Notes under the pieces: generated by a model
What the model was told of the DNA's origin: nothing
What the model saw: only the letters and a program-made list of their open reading frames with translations
Databases searched by the model: none
Program-made: the position numbers and the translations under genes
Shown: piece by piece, positions 42,535 through 50,831 of the stretch
How positions within the stretch are numbered: the first letter of the stretch is position 1
How the letters are laid out: the number at the start of each line of letters is the position of its first letter
Assembly: GCA_023375785.1 (NCBI GenBank)
Contig: SZWC01006776.1
Coordinates: forward strand, 37,418-88,248
Source of the DNA: Penium margaritaceum
Taxonomy: Eukaryota > Streptophyta > Zygnematophyceae > Desmidiales > Peniaceae
Direction: 5' to 3'
DNA length: 50,831 bases

Positions 42535-43821
42535 TCTAGTGAGCCCGCTCTACTCCAGACTTTCTACGACTCTTACGTGGAGAAGCAAGAGGACGGGGAG
42601 GCCGATAGTGTACCACTCACCCTTCTTGATCTGGAGAAGACGGATGAGCAGCCGGTGGCCCCGCGTGTGACCCTCGACACTCGCCGGGACGAACGCATCA
42701 CCACTAACCATGAGGCGCTCATAGTACCTCATGACAAAACTAAGGCCGTGGGAGTGCAGAATGGTGCGCATGCAGCGGGGAAACCACAGGATGAAGCTGC
42801 CCGGCATCCGGGGCGCCTCACGCGCCTCCTACGACAGCAGTTACAACAAGAAGAAGAGCAGGAGATTAATGAAGCGAATCTGGCTATCACGGCCTGCTCC
42901 ATCTACAAAGAGGCGAATGATGTCCTGGCGGACTTCACCACAACGCACCTCGCAGCTCTCGTATCAGCAAGCAAGCTACCGCCTAAGCCCAAGACTCTGA
43001 AAGAAGCTCTGCAAGGCGAGCATGCTGCACAGTGGAAGGCAGCACTTCACGTAGAGTACCAGAGTCTCATGGATCAGGGGACTTGGGAGCTTACAGAGCT
43101 TCCATCCGGCTCTCGCCCTGTGGGGGTGAAGTGGGTGTTTCGTGTCAAGACAAAAGCCGACGGGAGCATTGACAAGTTCAAGGCTTGCCTCATGGCAAAG
43201 GGGTTCACGCAAGTTGAGGGGAAAGAATTCTTTGACACCTACGCTCCCGTAAGCCGCTACACCACCGCTTGCATCATGCTGGCAGTTGCAGCAGTGATGG
43301 ATTACGAGGTGCAGCAGCTCGACGTAAAAAATGCTTTTCTGCATGGTGAGATGGATACGACCGTCTACATGAAGCAACCAGAGGGGTACGACGACAGGAG
43401 TGGTAGAGTGTGCAAGTTGGTGAAGAGTCTGTACGGACTGAAACAAAGCCCCCTACTTTGGTACAGGAAGCTGCAAGCAGTGCTGGAGTCTCTAGACTTT
43501 AAGCCTTCAGCATACGACGACTGCCTCTTCCTACATCGACCATCACCAGACTCAAATCCAGACTGCTACGTGCTGGTCTACATCGACGACCTTCTCATCA
43601 TAGGTCCGTCGGCAAAATTCATCAAAACCACAGTGACGGCCATGGCGAAAGAAGTCAATGTGACACTCATGCCCAACTTTGAGTTTTACCTGGGAATGAA
43701 CATCGAACGCGACCGTGGAGCGCATACGCTTCACCTGAGCCAGCAGACGTACGCTCACAAAGTTTGTGAGCGATTCAACGTTTCTGATCGACATGTCCCA
43801 ACACCTCTGTCACAACAGTAG
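42535..43821 (+). CDS. Reverse transcriptase of C2, open with intact YIDD
   Basis: Same frame as integrase after TAG 42532. Conserved copia RT: AAQWKAALHVEYQSLMDQGT, GVKWVFRVKTKADGSIDKFK, GFTQVEGKEFFDTYAPVSRY, QQLDVKNAFLHGEMD (first Asp), KSLYGLKQSPLLWYRKL, then CYVLVYIDDLLIIG with the catalytic YIDD at 43579-43590, and EFYLGMNIERD. It ends in TAG at 43819, after TPLSQQ. It copies the element RNA into cDNA. Confidence 0.92.
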   Translation, partial: SSEPALLQTFYDSYVEKQEDGEADSVPLTLLDLEKTDEQPVAPRVTLDTRRDERITTNHEALIVPHDKTKAVGVQNGAHAAGKPQDEAARHPGRLTRLLRQQLQQEEEQEINEANLAITACSIYKEANDVLADFTTTHLAALVSASKLPPKPKTLKEALQGEHAAQWKAALHVEYQSLMDQGTWELTELPSGSRPVGVKWVFRVKTKADGSIDKFKACLMAKGFTQVEGKEFFDTYAPVSRYTTACIMLAVAAVMDYEVQQLDVKNAFLHGEMDTTVYMKQPEGYDDRSGRVCKLVKSLYGLKQSPLLWYRKLQAVLESLDFKPSAYDDCLFLHRPSPDSNPDCYVLVYIDDLLIIGPSAKFIKTTVTAMAKEVNVTLMPNFEFYLGMNIERDRGAHTLHLSQQTYAHKVCERFNVSDRHVPTPLSQQ

Positions 43822-44889
43822 CTGACACATCAGGGACAGAGGGGGAGGAGCGAGACTGACTATCGCAGTAGAGTCGGCTCACTGATGCATGCAGCAAGTT
43901 GTACACGACCAGATTTGCAGTTCGCCGTAAGCAACTTGGCACGCGGCAACGAGACGTGTACAGAGGGAGCATGCAAGGAGCTGGACAAAGCTCTGAGCTA
44001 CCTCAAAACTACAGGAGATGCAAGTTTGCTGTTTGGAACGACTGACAGACTTGACCTCGAGTGCTACGTCGACGCCAATTTTGGGGGCACAGAGGAAGAT
44101 CGTCGAAGCTCCACAGGTTTTGTGTGCCTGCTTGGTGGAACAGCAGCTTCCTGGACTAGCAAGCGACAGAACCTTATCACACTCAGCTCCGCAGAAGCTG
44201 AGTACGTGGCAGCTACTTCAGCTGCACAGGAGGTCACGTATCTTTGCAACCTCCTGGAGGACATCGGATTCGTTCAAACGCAGCCGACAAAAAATTTCGT
44301 CGACAACAAGTCTGCGATTGACCTCACAAACTCGATAAAGTTTCAGGGCCGGACAAAGCACATCGACATTTGTGGGCACTGGATCCGTTCAATGGTCAAA
44401 GAGAGCACGATCGAACTCGTGCACGTGTCAGGCACTAAGCAAGCAGCTGACTTTCTGACAAAGAGCGTCCCGAAGGACGTTTTCTACAGATGCGCGGGGC
44501 AGTGTGGTCTCACCTCCAACGCCCTCTCGCAGTACGTGCGGAAGCGGCCTGTCGTGGAGGGGACGCGGAAGTCAAACACACATAGCTCCGCCATCGCGCA
44601 AGCCTGCTTTACGCACACAGATCTCACGTGCTTCATGGTCCAAGAGACAACATCGAATGAAACAAAAAAATCCGGCACAGCATCAGGTCGCCATTCAACA
44701 AATCAACGTGGCTTTCGTGGACCTTGGATGGTGCGGGGCGTTTCGCAAAAGCAACTCCAAAAGAGACTATCATTGAACAGCAGAATTTTTTCAGCGGCTT
44801 CCAGCTTATTAGAACAGCCCCAGCAGTACAGCATATCCCAGGTGAAGAGAAGCTGCAGTTCAAAAGCCAGTCTCAGATTTCCTTTTTGA
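43822..44889 (+). CDS. RT tail and RNase H of C2
   Basis: Same frame again. GSLMHAASCTRPDLQFAVSN closes RT. RNase H shows Asp in CYVDANFGG, Glu in SSAEAEYVAA, Asp in FVDNKSAIDL and Asp in AADFLTKSV, so the active site is complete. The domain ends about 44510. The frame runs on through Thr/Ser-rich sequence to TGA at 44887, overlapping the start of the extra frame in another phase. Confidence 0.9.
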   Translation: MTHQGQRGRSETDYRSRVGSLMHAASCTRPDLQFAVSNLARGNETCTEGACKELDKALSYLKTTGDASLLFGTTDRLDLECYVDANFGGTEEDRRSSTGFVCLLGGTAASWTSKRQNLITLSSAEAEYVAATSAAQEVTYLCNLLEDIGFVQTQPTKNFVDNKSAIDLTNSIKFQGRTKHIDICGHWIRSMVKESTIELVHVSGTKQAADFLTKSVPKDVFYRCAGQCGLTSNALSQYVRKRPVVEGTRKSNTHSSAIAQACFTHTDLTCFMVQETTSNETKKSGTASGRHSTNQRGFRGPWMVRGVSQKQLQKRLSLNSRIFSAASSLLEQPQQYSISQVKRSCSSKASLRFPF

Positions 44890-45263
44890 CAGAAGGATCC
44901 GCCGGCGAAGCAGAAATCCCTGCGGTCAAAACTGGACATATCGCAACTGCAGAGGCTTGCTGCGACCATAAAAATGGTCGCAAGCAGCAAAAAGGTCTCG
45001 GACCAAAAAGAAAAAAAAATCAAGTCGCAGAACCGCGAGCAGCTGACGCAACCGACCCAGCTCGCGCAGCTAGCGCAGCTGCACGATCGGAACGGCCGCG
45101 GCCAGTTCGTGGAGCTGCCGATCGAGCAGCCGGAGCAGCTATAGCAGCTTGTGCAGCTAGCGCGGCCGCGAGTTCGGAGCGGCCGCGGCGAGCAGGTGGG
45201 GGTGCCGAGCACGTGACAAAGAAAAAAAAACAAGGCAGCGAGCGAGGCAGCGAGCGAGCGGCC

Positions 45264-46289
45264 ATGGATGCCGCGGCCGCTCGCGAAGCTGCCTCCTTGC
45301 TGCTGACGTCAGCACGCGAGGGGGAGCAAGAGGAGGGCCCACTCGCTAAGCGAGGCCACCTCGCAAGCAAGAAACTGTGCGGCGGCGGAGAACAGGATGA
45401 AGCCGGCGGAGGAAAGAACGAAAGCGCCGGGGAACAAGACGAAGACGGTAGACAGGAGGAGGAGGCTAAGCGAGAGAGAGCCACTGCCGTGATGTGCGCG
45501 ATGTGCCTGCTCGACTACGCGGTGGCGACAGTCTCACCCGCAACACTGTGTCCCACGCACGCAGCTGCGGCCAAACGAAACGGGGCCTCCCCACTTCACA
45601 CGAAATCGGCGACGGCACCCCAGATTCGGTGGACGAGCGCACGAACGACCACTACGGACACTTTGAGCAAGAACGATGGTTTCCACTCGACACTTCGCGG
45701 ACAGCAAGGACAGAATCAGTTCTTTCAGCAGGAGATCAACAGTACAGTGGCAGTTACTGGGGAAAACAAACTGCTCGCAACTGAAAACGACAGTGACTGC
45801 CACAATAGCCTCCCAGATGGCTTTTGTACTGTGCAGGCGACTGGAAAGTCAACGGACGACCCAGAAATTTTTTTTCTGGAAGATTCTCCACCTGAAAAGA
45901 AGCAGGAAGGTTGGAGGAAGGAGCACAGGGGCCAAGGCTATCATGCAGAACCTCGTCGCCAGGAGCAACATAAGGAGTTGCTTCTGCATGAGGCAAGCGA
46001 CGATTTTCTAGAGTGGCCCGAACTCGACCCGACAATTTTTGGGTATGACAGCTTACAGAAATCACTGACCGAAAGCCCAAAAATAGGTCAGGAAGTGACC
46101 CCGGCACCGATTCAAGAGGAAATATGTTTTCCTTGGGTACAGAAGCAGATATCGACAATTTTCCGGATTTCCCATTCACCGAGGAGGATACTCGGCTCCA
46201 TTTTTGGGAGTCACTCGAGGAATTTTTCGGGAGCGCGCAAGAGTGACACGATACAAATCACCAGCGCCCCAATCGAGGGGGAGTGTTGA
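45264..46289 (+). CDS. Extra open frame of C2 between RNase H and the 3' LTR, unknown function
   Basis: From an ATG at 45264 in a strong context (GCCATGG) the frame is unbroken for 341 codons; the same frame is open upstream to 44724 without an ATG. Its TGA uses the first bases of the 3' LTR (TGTTGA). The protein is Ala/Glu/Lys-rich first (REGEQEEGPLAKRGHLASKK). It then has a possible zinc site C-x2-C-x14-C-x2-H (CAMC, then CPTH) and a polar C-terminal half with acidic patches (DDFLEWPELDPTIFGYDSLQ). No membrane segment or signal peptide is seen, so an envelope protein is not supported. No family recognised. Confidence 0.45.
   Translation: MDAAAAREAASLLLTSAREGEQEEGPLAKRGHLASKKLCGGGEQDEAGGGKNESAGEQDEDGRQEEEAKRERATAVMCAMCLLDYAVATVSPATLCPTHAAAAKRNGASPLHTKSATAPQIRWTSARTTTTDTLSKNDGFHSTLRGQQGQNQFFQQEINSTVAVTGENKLLATENDSDCHNSLPDGFCTVQATGKSTDDPEIFFLEDSPPEKKQEGWRKEHRGQGYHAEPRRQEQHKELLLHEASDDFLEWPELDPTIFGYDSLQKSLTESPKIGQEVTPAPIQEEICFPWVQKQISTIFRISHSPRRILGSIFGSHSRNFSGARKSDTIQITSAPIEGEC
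46273..46283 (+). other. Polypurine tract of C2
   Basis: ATCGAGGGGGAG up to the TG of the 3' LTR; it is also coding in the extra frame (IEGEC). Confidence 0.9.
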
Positions 46290-47428
46290 GAGGTACGATT
46301 ACTGCGCTGATGTTCAGCTCCGATTTGGTGAAGACGGCACTGCAATCGGAGCACTGTACTGAAAGTTACGGATTTTACGGTGAATTCCTGGGTCCACGTC
46401 TACTGGGAATTCTTTCCTGTGCAGGCCAGATAAAATCTGGCAACCAGCCCTGAAGCAGTCTAAAGGGCCTGGTCTGTAACATAGTGTGCTGGCATGCGCA
46501 AGAAGGTTGCGCATGCCTCTAGTTAGCTCTAGCAGGGAGGGGAGCTGCCTACTGCGCAGCACTGCATAGCTGCCTTGGTCAGGGAATCCTCTAGCTGACT
46601 GGACAGGAATCATGCACCCTGAGCATGAGGCCTACACTGCATCATCAGCCACATGCATAGAGCCTGGGCCCTTCAACCTACATGGGCCAATCTGGAACAA
46701 GCTTCAGGAGCCACCTGATCAACGGATCTGATGCAACAGCATGGCAAGATCAACGGCCGTCAGAGAAAAGCCTGCAGAGCAAGCAACCTCCTGGAGAAGC
46801 TGCACCTGAACACCTGATGAAGCTTCCTCAACAAGGAAGCTTCTCCCTGAACCTGCAGGGATGCCAGTAACAACTCTGACCTACAGGAAGCTTCTCCTGG
46901 AAGGAAGCTTCCCCAAGAGGCAGCAGACCTGAACCACCTGAAGGAAGCTTCTCCTTCAGGTGGTCAACTTGCCAGGACCTTAGGTATAAAACGGGAAGCT
47001 CCTCTCAGTTCAGAATTATCTCAGCATCTCAGTTTTCTGCAAGCACTCAGCCTTGCTCAAGCCTCTGACTCTGGAGCCCAGACCAAGACTCTGTTGGAGA
47101 TCCCTCCAAGGCCCCTGTAAGCCTGGCAAGGCCTGCCAGCCTGGGTGGAGGCTACCCTGGAGGCCAGTCAACCTGGAGACTGCGCCAAGACCCTTGCCAC
47201 GACGGCCTACAAGGCCTAGCAAGGCGTTGCCCCTCTGTGGGCCAGGGGCTGTGCTAGCCTAGCTTGATTAGGATTTTCCATGTACCATACTTGTTCTTTG
47301 TATCAATCAAGATTTCAGTCCAGATTCCCAACCCTTGCCCTGCTATTGTACATGCTACACTGCTGATCACCCAAAGATCCTACCAGCAAGGGTCCTAGCC
47401 CTTGCTGCCTGTCTCACAAAATTCAACA
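46284..47428 (+). repeat. 3' LTR of C2
   Basis: 1145 bases. It differs from the 5' copy at about 18 sites by eye. Several are C here and T in the 5' LTR (for example CTCCG/CTTCG and ATCGG/ATTGG), consistent with C-to-T decay. Confidence 0.95.
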
Positions 47429-47433
47429 AGCCG

Positions 47434-47593
47434 GTCGCTTGGCTGGCCGCCGGCCGTCCAGCCGACTGGCAGCAAGCTGGCCGGCGACCAGCGAAATGCT
47501 GGCCGCCGGCCAGCCCTTGCTGACACGAGGGGTGGTGCGCAACCACCCCTCGCTTCAGTGAGAAGGGAGGACCGAACCGGCCCTCGCGCTACA
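47434..47593 (-). repeat. 5' LTR of G1, second piece
   Basis: Continues the G1 LTR after the C2 insertion and ends GCGCTACA, like the other LTR. It holds the conserved stem CGAGGGGTGGT/ACCACCCCTCG (47526-47552). Confidence 0.88.
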
Positions 47594-48310
47594 AGGAATT
47601 TTCACCTCCCCATTCTTCAAACACCGGGGATCCCGACAGATGCACGTGACTCGGTATCACCGCGCTCAAAGACCCCCGCCTTGCCCCCGCAAACATCTTG
47701 CCATCGACTCCACCGCATCCCTCAATCATGAGGGCCTCGATATGTGCATGATTGGGTGGGCCGGTGGACTGGGAGGAGGGGGGGGATTGCCATTGGATGG
47801 CAAAGTGCCGACCAGTATTTTCATCTCGCGATTCCAAACCCCACCTCTCTCTCCACCCATCAATGATATCGCGGCCCTCCATCGCGGTGGTAACGATGGA
47901 GGGCTCCGATGGAAGGCCGCATGCCCAATTTCACCATGCTCGAGCATCGGCATGCGGCCCAGTTCGAGCATTGTGGGAATGTGTTGGCGAATGGGGATTT
48001 TTGTTGCCGGATGGTGGCAGATTGGGTCTATTGTGCCGGTGAAGGGGCGAATACCACTTATTGTTTTGACGGAGGGGTATAGGGGGGTCACATGTGACAA
48101 AAAGGGGGGGAATCGGCATTTTCACCATTTTCCTTATTGTTGTACGCTTTTTCACCCCATATGGAAAGAATGATGGGCACACCCTTCCGCCTCCCTAGTA
48201 CCAAAGCTCCTTGCAATCTTCCCTATGTCGCTCCATAAAAAAGGATTTCCTTCTTCAATATTATCAAAATGCGTGAAATAGCTCAGATACCCACGAAACG
48301 CGAAGTGTGA
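47594..48310. other. No recognised gene
   Basis: Flanking DNA on the far side of G1. There are G-runs (47775-47785, 48104-48110) and short frames on both strands, without recognisable domains. Confidence 0.5.
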
Positions 48311-48320
48311 CTCTCATCCA

Positions 48321-48450
48321 CCCACTGTTCGGAAGAAAAGTAACAATCCGCCCGTGGTTCGGAAGAAAAGCAACCATCCACCCACCATGCGTCACAAAAG
48401 CAACCATCCGACCAGCTTTTGTAACAAAATCGACCAGCCACCCACCCCTT
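48321..48450. repeat. 30-bp minisatellite, four units
   Basis: Units begin at 48321, 48351, 48381 and 48411, each exactly 30 bases, sharing GGAAGAAAAGCAACCATCC with drift; a fifth begins CCCACCCC. Because 30 is divisible by three, the frames over it show a 10-residue periodicity. Confidence 0.85.
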
Positions 48451-48611
48451 TCTTCATGCTGCATCACAACATGTGTTTTGGACTTGACATGGAATAAAGT
48501 GCAATGGTGCATCCGTCAAAGACATAGTGAATGAAAAAAATCATGTCATGCATCAATGCTACATGGTATGTGGCCGGAACATGACATTTTTAAGCGTTTC
48601 TGGGTTCCTAA

Positions 48612-48754
48612 GGTATTTTTTGTGTAACGTTGGCGTATGCGTTATTTTATGTACGACATTGTCATATGCGTTGTTTTCTTTGTGACATTGTCATATGTGT
48701 TATTTTTGTGTGGCATTGTCATATGCGTTATTCTGTGTTCGACATTGTCATATC
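48612..48754. repeat. 28-29-bp minisatellite, five units
   Basis: Units at 48612, 48641, 48670, 48699 and 48727 share GTTATTTTGTG and GACATTGTCATATGC. It is unrelated in sequence to the array 160 bases upstream. Confidence 0.85.
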
Positions 48755-50280
48755 AGCTATATAGTTCCGAAAACTGGGTTTATCGTGACCAAACCCAACC
48801 AAATCCATTTCAAGTCCTTGAGTCTTCTTTTGCCCATGTGGCCTTTGTAATAGCTAGAAACCTAGGCAGCAGGTTGGGGCAGCATGCGTTGTCGATGCAG
48901 CGTGCGGTCTTCCACGCTCATTGCTTAAGCCTGCTGCCCCCTCAGTCTGCTGCTCTAGAGGCTAAGTGTGGAAGCTCTGGGTTTGTTACTCAGAAGTGCA
49001 CGCGCCAGTGTTAGCGCCAGAAAGCAGCTAAAAACTGAAAGTAACTGATTAACAATGAAGAATGAGCAACAATGGGAGACCCCTCCAAGTTCTAGCCCCC
49101 CCCCACTAGTGTAGAAACTGTTACTTAGCTAACCAGCCAATCAGAAAATAGTGCTAGACCTGTTTTCTGGCAAGCATGGTTTTCTCGGTGAGCCCTGCCA
49201 GACGCCCGACAGCCCAAAACCCGGGCGTCGTCCGTTTTGCCTGAAACCTCGACCATAGCATAATATCAACGCTGCGAACGCAGTCGTGCGGTCAGAATTA
49301 GCTAGAAAAAAAGCTACAAGAAGTTATGGCTGCACGAACCCAGGCAGTGCCTATGACAGTCAACGATGTCAAACAAGACCATACAATAGGAGACATGGAC
49401 CCTAGGCATCGCATGATGCTGCAAACGCAATGCCACAACCAGACACAGCGCTAGGTGCATGCAGACAGCATCTGCAGTGGCAGTGACCGCCGGCGGCCCG
49501 ACCACCGAGGAGGCCTGCCGATGGAGCTGAGCGCATCGCCAGAGGAGGAGGCTCCAGCAACGGATGAATGGATCTCAGCGTGTGTCGGCTCCACCGAGCG
49601 ACACTCCAGCGGCGTAAAGTCTCGCCGTCAGTCATCTGCACGCCGATGTACTCAAGCCGGGAGGACACAACAGAGTACAGTGAAAGATGCACGAAAACCA
49701 ACAGCAATCATTCATGAGTTAACCCTGATTTTGCCATTTGTATTCAACTTTGAAAACTTGGTGGATGATGGTAACTTTTTCTTGGTCACACGAATGTTAT
49801 CATATGGGTTCCGGGTTCATTCTCCAAGCTTGTTTCAGTGCTGAGGCTGCCCCTCCCCCCTCCCCTCCCACCTCAGTCGGATTAGATGGGGGGTTGAGAA
49901 AAACAAGAGTCTGGTATTAGAGGAAAAATGTGCATAGGCTTACATAGTCATAGAGCAAAACAATCTACATTTTTATCTTGTGGGGCAGCTTGATCAAATG
50001 TCTTCATTTTGGACAATATAAGGAAGGAATTCCACGAGTTTGGCCAATTACAAAGGTTTATAATGTCATTCCCTAGCAATTTTAGCCAATCACAGAGATT
50101 TACATGCAAGAATTATGGACAATACATTCAAAATTTTCATACATTACAGCAGAAGTGCAAACATTTCCCATGTTTAAGATTTTTTAGACTTTATTTCGCA
50201 TGGAATGACCACAATCACATATCTATTTCCTTCGTTTTTGTAGCTAGGATCATTTCCTCGGCTAGTCTAGCATAAACATC
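48755..50280. other. No recognised gene
   Basis: Mixed sequence with short frames only. The minus strand at 49402-49707 is open for 101 codons (SSRLEYIGVQMTDGETLRRW, then RSAPSAGLLGGRAAGGH), but I recognise no domain. Confidence 0.45.
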
Positions 50281-50282
50281 AT

Positions 50283-50831
50283 TTGTAGGGATCCGACCCG
50301 ACCGTTATGTCCGTCTTGGATAAATCGACAAAATAATCCTGGTTGGGGCTCTTTCCTCATTCGAGGTGTCTTGCTCCTATGAATTTCAAAAATTCAAACT
50401 TACCTGGTTCCTGGCCTACCGGCGACGCACACATGGCTATGATGGTCGAAGTTTTATGTTGACCTGACGGCAAGTTTAGAAATCGGTGGAGTACGTCGCG
50501 TCGAAAGGGCGGAGCTCTCGGTGTTTCAGTCGCAAATGGTCACGAATGAGGTCGGCTTTGCCGACGATGCCCGTTTGTCACACGGGTCTCACCGCGTCGC
50601 GTCGTCATAGAGTGTAACTACCCCTTTCGAAGCTACGACGTATATTCATGCACGAAGTTATGATTATGTCACAATCGTATCCGTTGTGACACCCACTTCA
50701 TTTCGTGCTCTCTTTCCTTTTAGTCGAGAGTCTGTTTTGTACAATTTCTTCCCGTCGGTGGAATAATCTATAGGTTTTTATAAAAATCTCTCACGTGCTT
50801 CTAAATATCGGTGTCTATGATGCATCTCTTT
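50283..50831. repeat. Possible edge of another LTR or repeat
   Basis: Composition changes sharply at about 50280, from AT-rich to CG-containing sequence (GTCGCGTCG, CGCGTCGCGTCG), starting TGTAGGGATCC. The stretch contains ATAAAAATC near 50780. An LTR beginning here is possible; the other end is outside the window. Confidence 0.25.

Larger units (their letters stand above)
38159..47428 (+). mobile_element. C2: young Ty1/copia retrotransposon, plus strand
   Basis: Two 1145-bp LTRs (38159-39303 and 46284-47428), target duplication AGCCG, primer-binding site, polypurine tract and Gag-PR-INT-RT-RNase H order. By eye about 18 LTR positions differ, so insertion is recent relative to its neighbours. 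Gag-pol has five in-frame TAA/TAG codons and one frameshift with a deletion at the protease C-terminus. Between RNase H and the 3' LTR it has about 1.75 kb of extra sequence with a long open frame. It is inserted in the G1 5' LTR. Confidence 0.95.
29576..47593 (-). mobile_element. G1: Ty3/gypsy chromovirus, minus strand, split by C2
   Basis: LTRs 29576-30269 and 37604-38158 plus 47434-47593 (TGTAAC to CTACA) flank Gag, protease, RT, RNase H, integrase and a chromodomain in Ty3/gypsy order on the minus strand. The LTRs differ clearly, including indels. Coding is broken in every domain. The younger copia C2 lies inside the 5' LTR, so the span includes about 9.27 kb that is not part of G1. Confidence 0.92.

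Noticed and set aside
39477-44889. A non-standard genetic code in which TAG and TAA mean Gln (as in some ulvophyte algae and ciliates). With it, the C1 Gag and much of the C2 Gag-pol would read through to TGA stops.
   Set aside because: Only a few percent of Gln positions are TAR while CAG/CAA abound. Some TAG/TAA stand where Trp or Tyr is expected (C1 at 18997 and 20887), and TGA also occurs at Arg and Trp positions. C-to-T decay explains all classes. Host coding sequences or tRNA-Gln(UUA/CUA) genes would decide.
44724-45263. Extending the C2 extra frame upstream of the ATG at 45264 as coding
   Set aside because: Open, but it overlaps the RNase H frame tail in another phase and has no ATG; only a non-ATG start or splicing would include it.
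44724-46289. Envelope protein for the C2 extra frame
   Set aside because: No signal peptide, hydrophobic fusion segment or transmembrane helix is visible.
48321-48754. CRISPR-like arrays (about 30-bp repeats)
   Set aside because: Units are directly adjacent with no spacers and drift between copies, and the DNA is eukaryotic; these are minisatellites.

Overview
This window is eukaryotic repeat-rich DNA, almost certainly from the green plant lineage. The evidence is Ty1/copia elements primed by initiator tRNA-Met, a Ty3/gypsy chromovirus with a chromodomain, a hAT (DUF659-type) transposase and large intergenic spaces. My best guess is a streptophyte alga (Chara-like) or an early land plant; that name is inference only. 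There are no bacterial operons and I could not firmly identify any host gene. Almost all recognisable coding DNA is broken transposon sequence.

Layout. (A) 1-5780: the 5' part of a minus-strand LTR retroelement (E0) with LTR, TATA box, primer-binding site, CAG-rich leader and a gag-like frame; its pol is off the left edge. (B) 5782-8428: an old, decayed minus-strand copia copy, a relative of C1. (C) 8429-11226: an internally deleted plus-strand copia (C3) with two old LTRs and a half-tRNA-type primer site. (D) 11227-14640: mostly unassigned, with a SINE-like tRNA head and a hairpin. (E) 14641-25096: a hAT pseudogene split by a complete minus-strand copia, C1 (17522-24970, target duplication GAGGG). 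(F) 25097-29570: unassigned DNA with an Asp/Ala-rich frame, possible exons, an LTR-like relative of the E0 U3 repeats and a minisatellite. (G) 29571-47598: a minus-strand chromovirus (G1, LTRs 29576-30269 and 37604-38158 plus 47434-47593). Its 5' LTR was later split by a plus-strand copia, C2 (38159-47428, 1145-bp LTRs, target duplication AGCCG). (H) 47594-50831: flanking DNA with two minisatellites and perhaps the edge of another repeat.

Order of events from the nesting: hAT before C1, and G1 before C2. The C2 LTRs differ at roughly 18 of 1145 sites by eye, so C2 is the youngest. Nonsense codons across the elements fit C-to-T change at CAG, CAA, CGA and TGG codons, as expected for methylated, silenced transposons.

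Most interesting: C2 carries five GAAGCTTC palindromes (heat-shock-element geometry) just upstream of its TATA box, and an unbroken extra frame between RNase H and the 3' LTR. C3 appears to use the anticodon arm of the same initiator tRNA that the other elements bind at its 3' end. Two of the three N positions sit between exact-length direct duplications and look like assembly artefacts.
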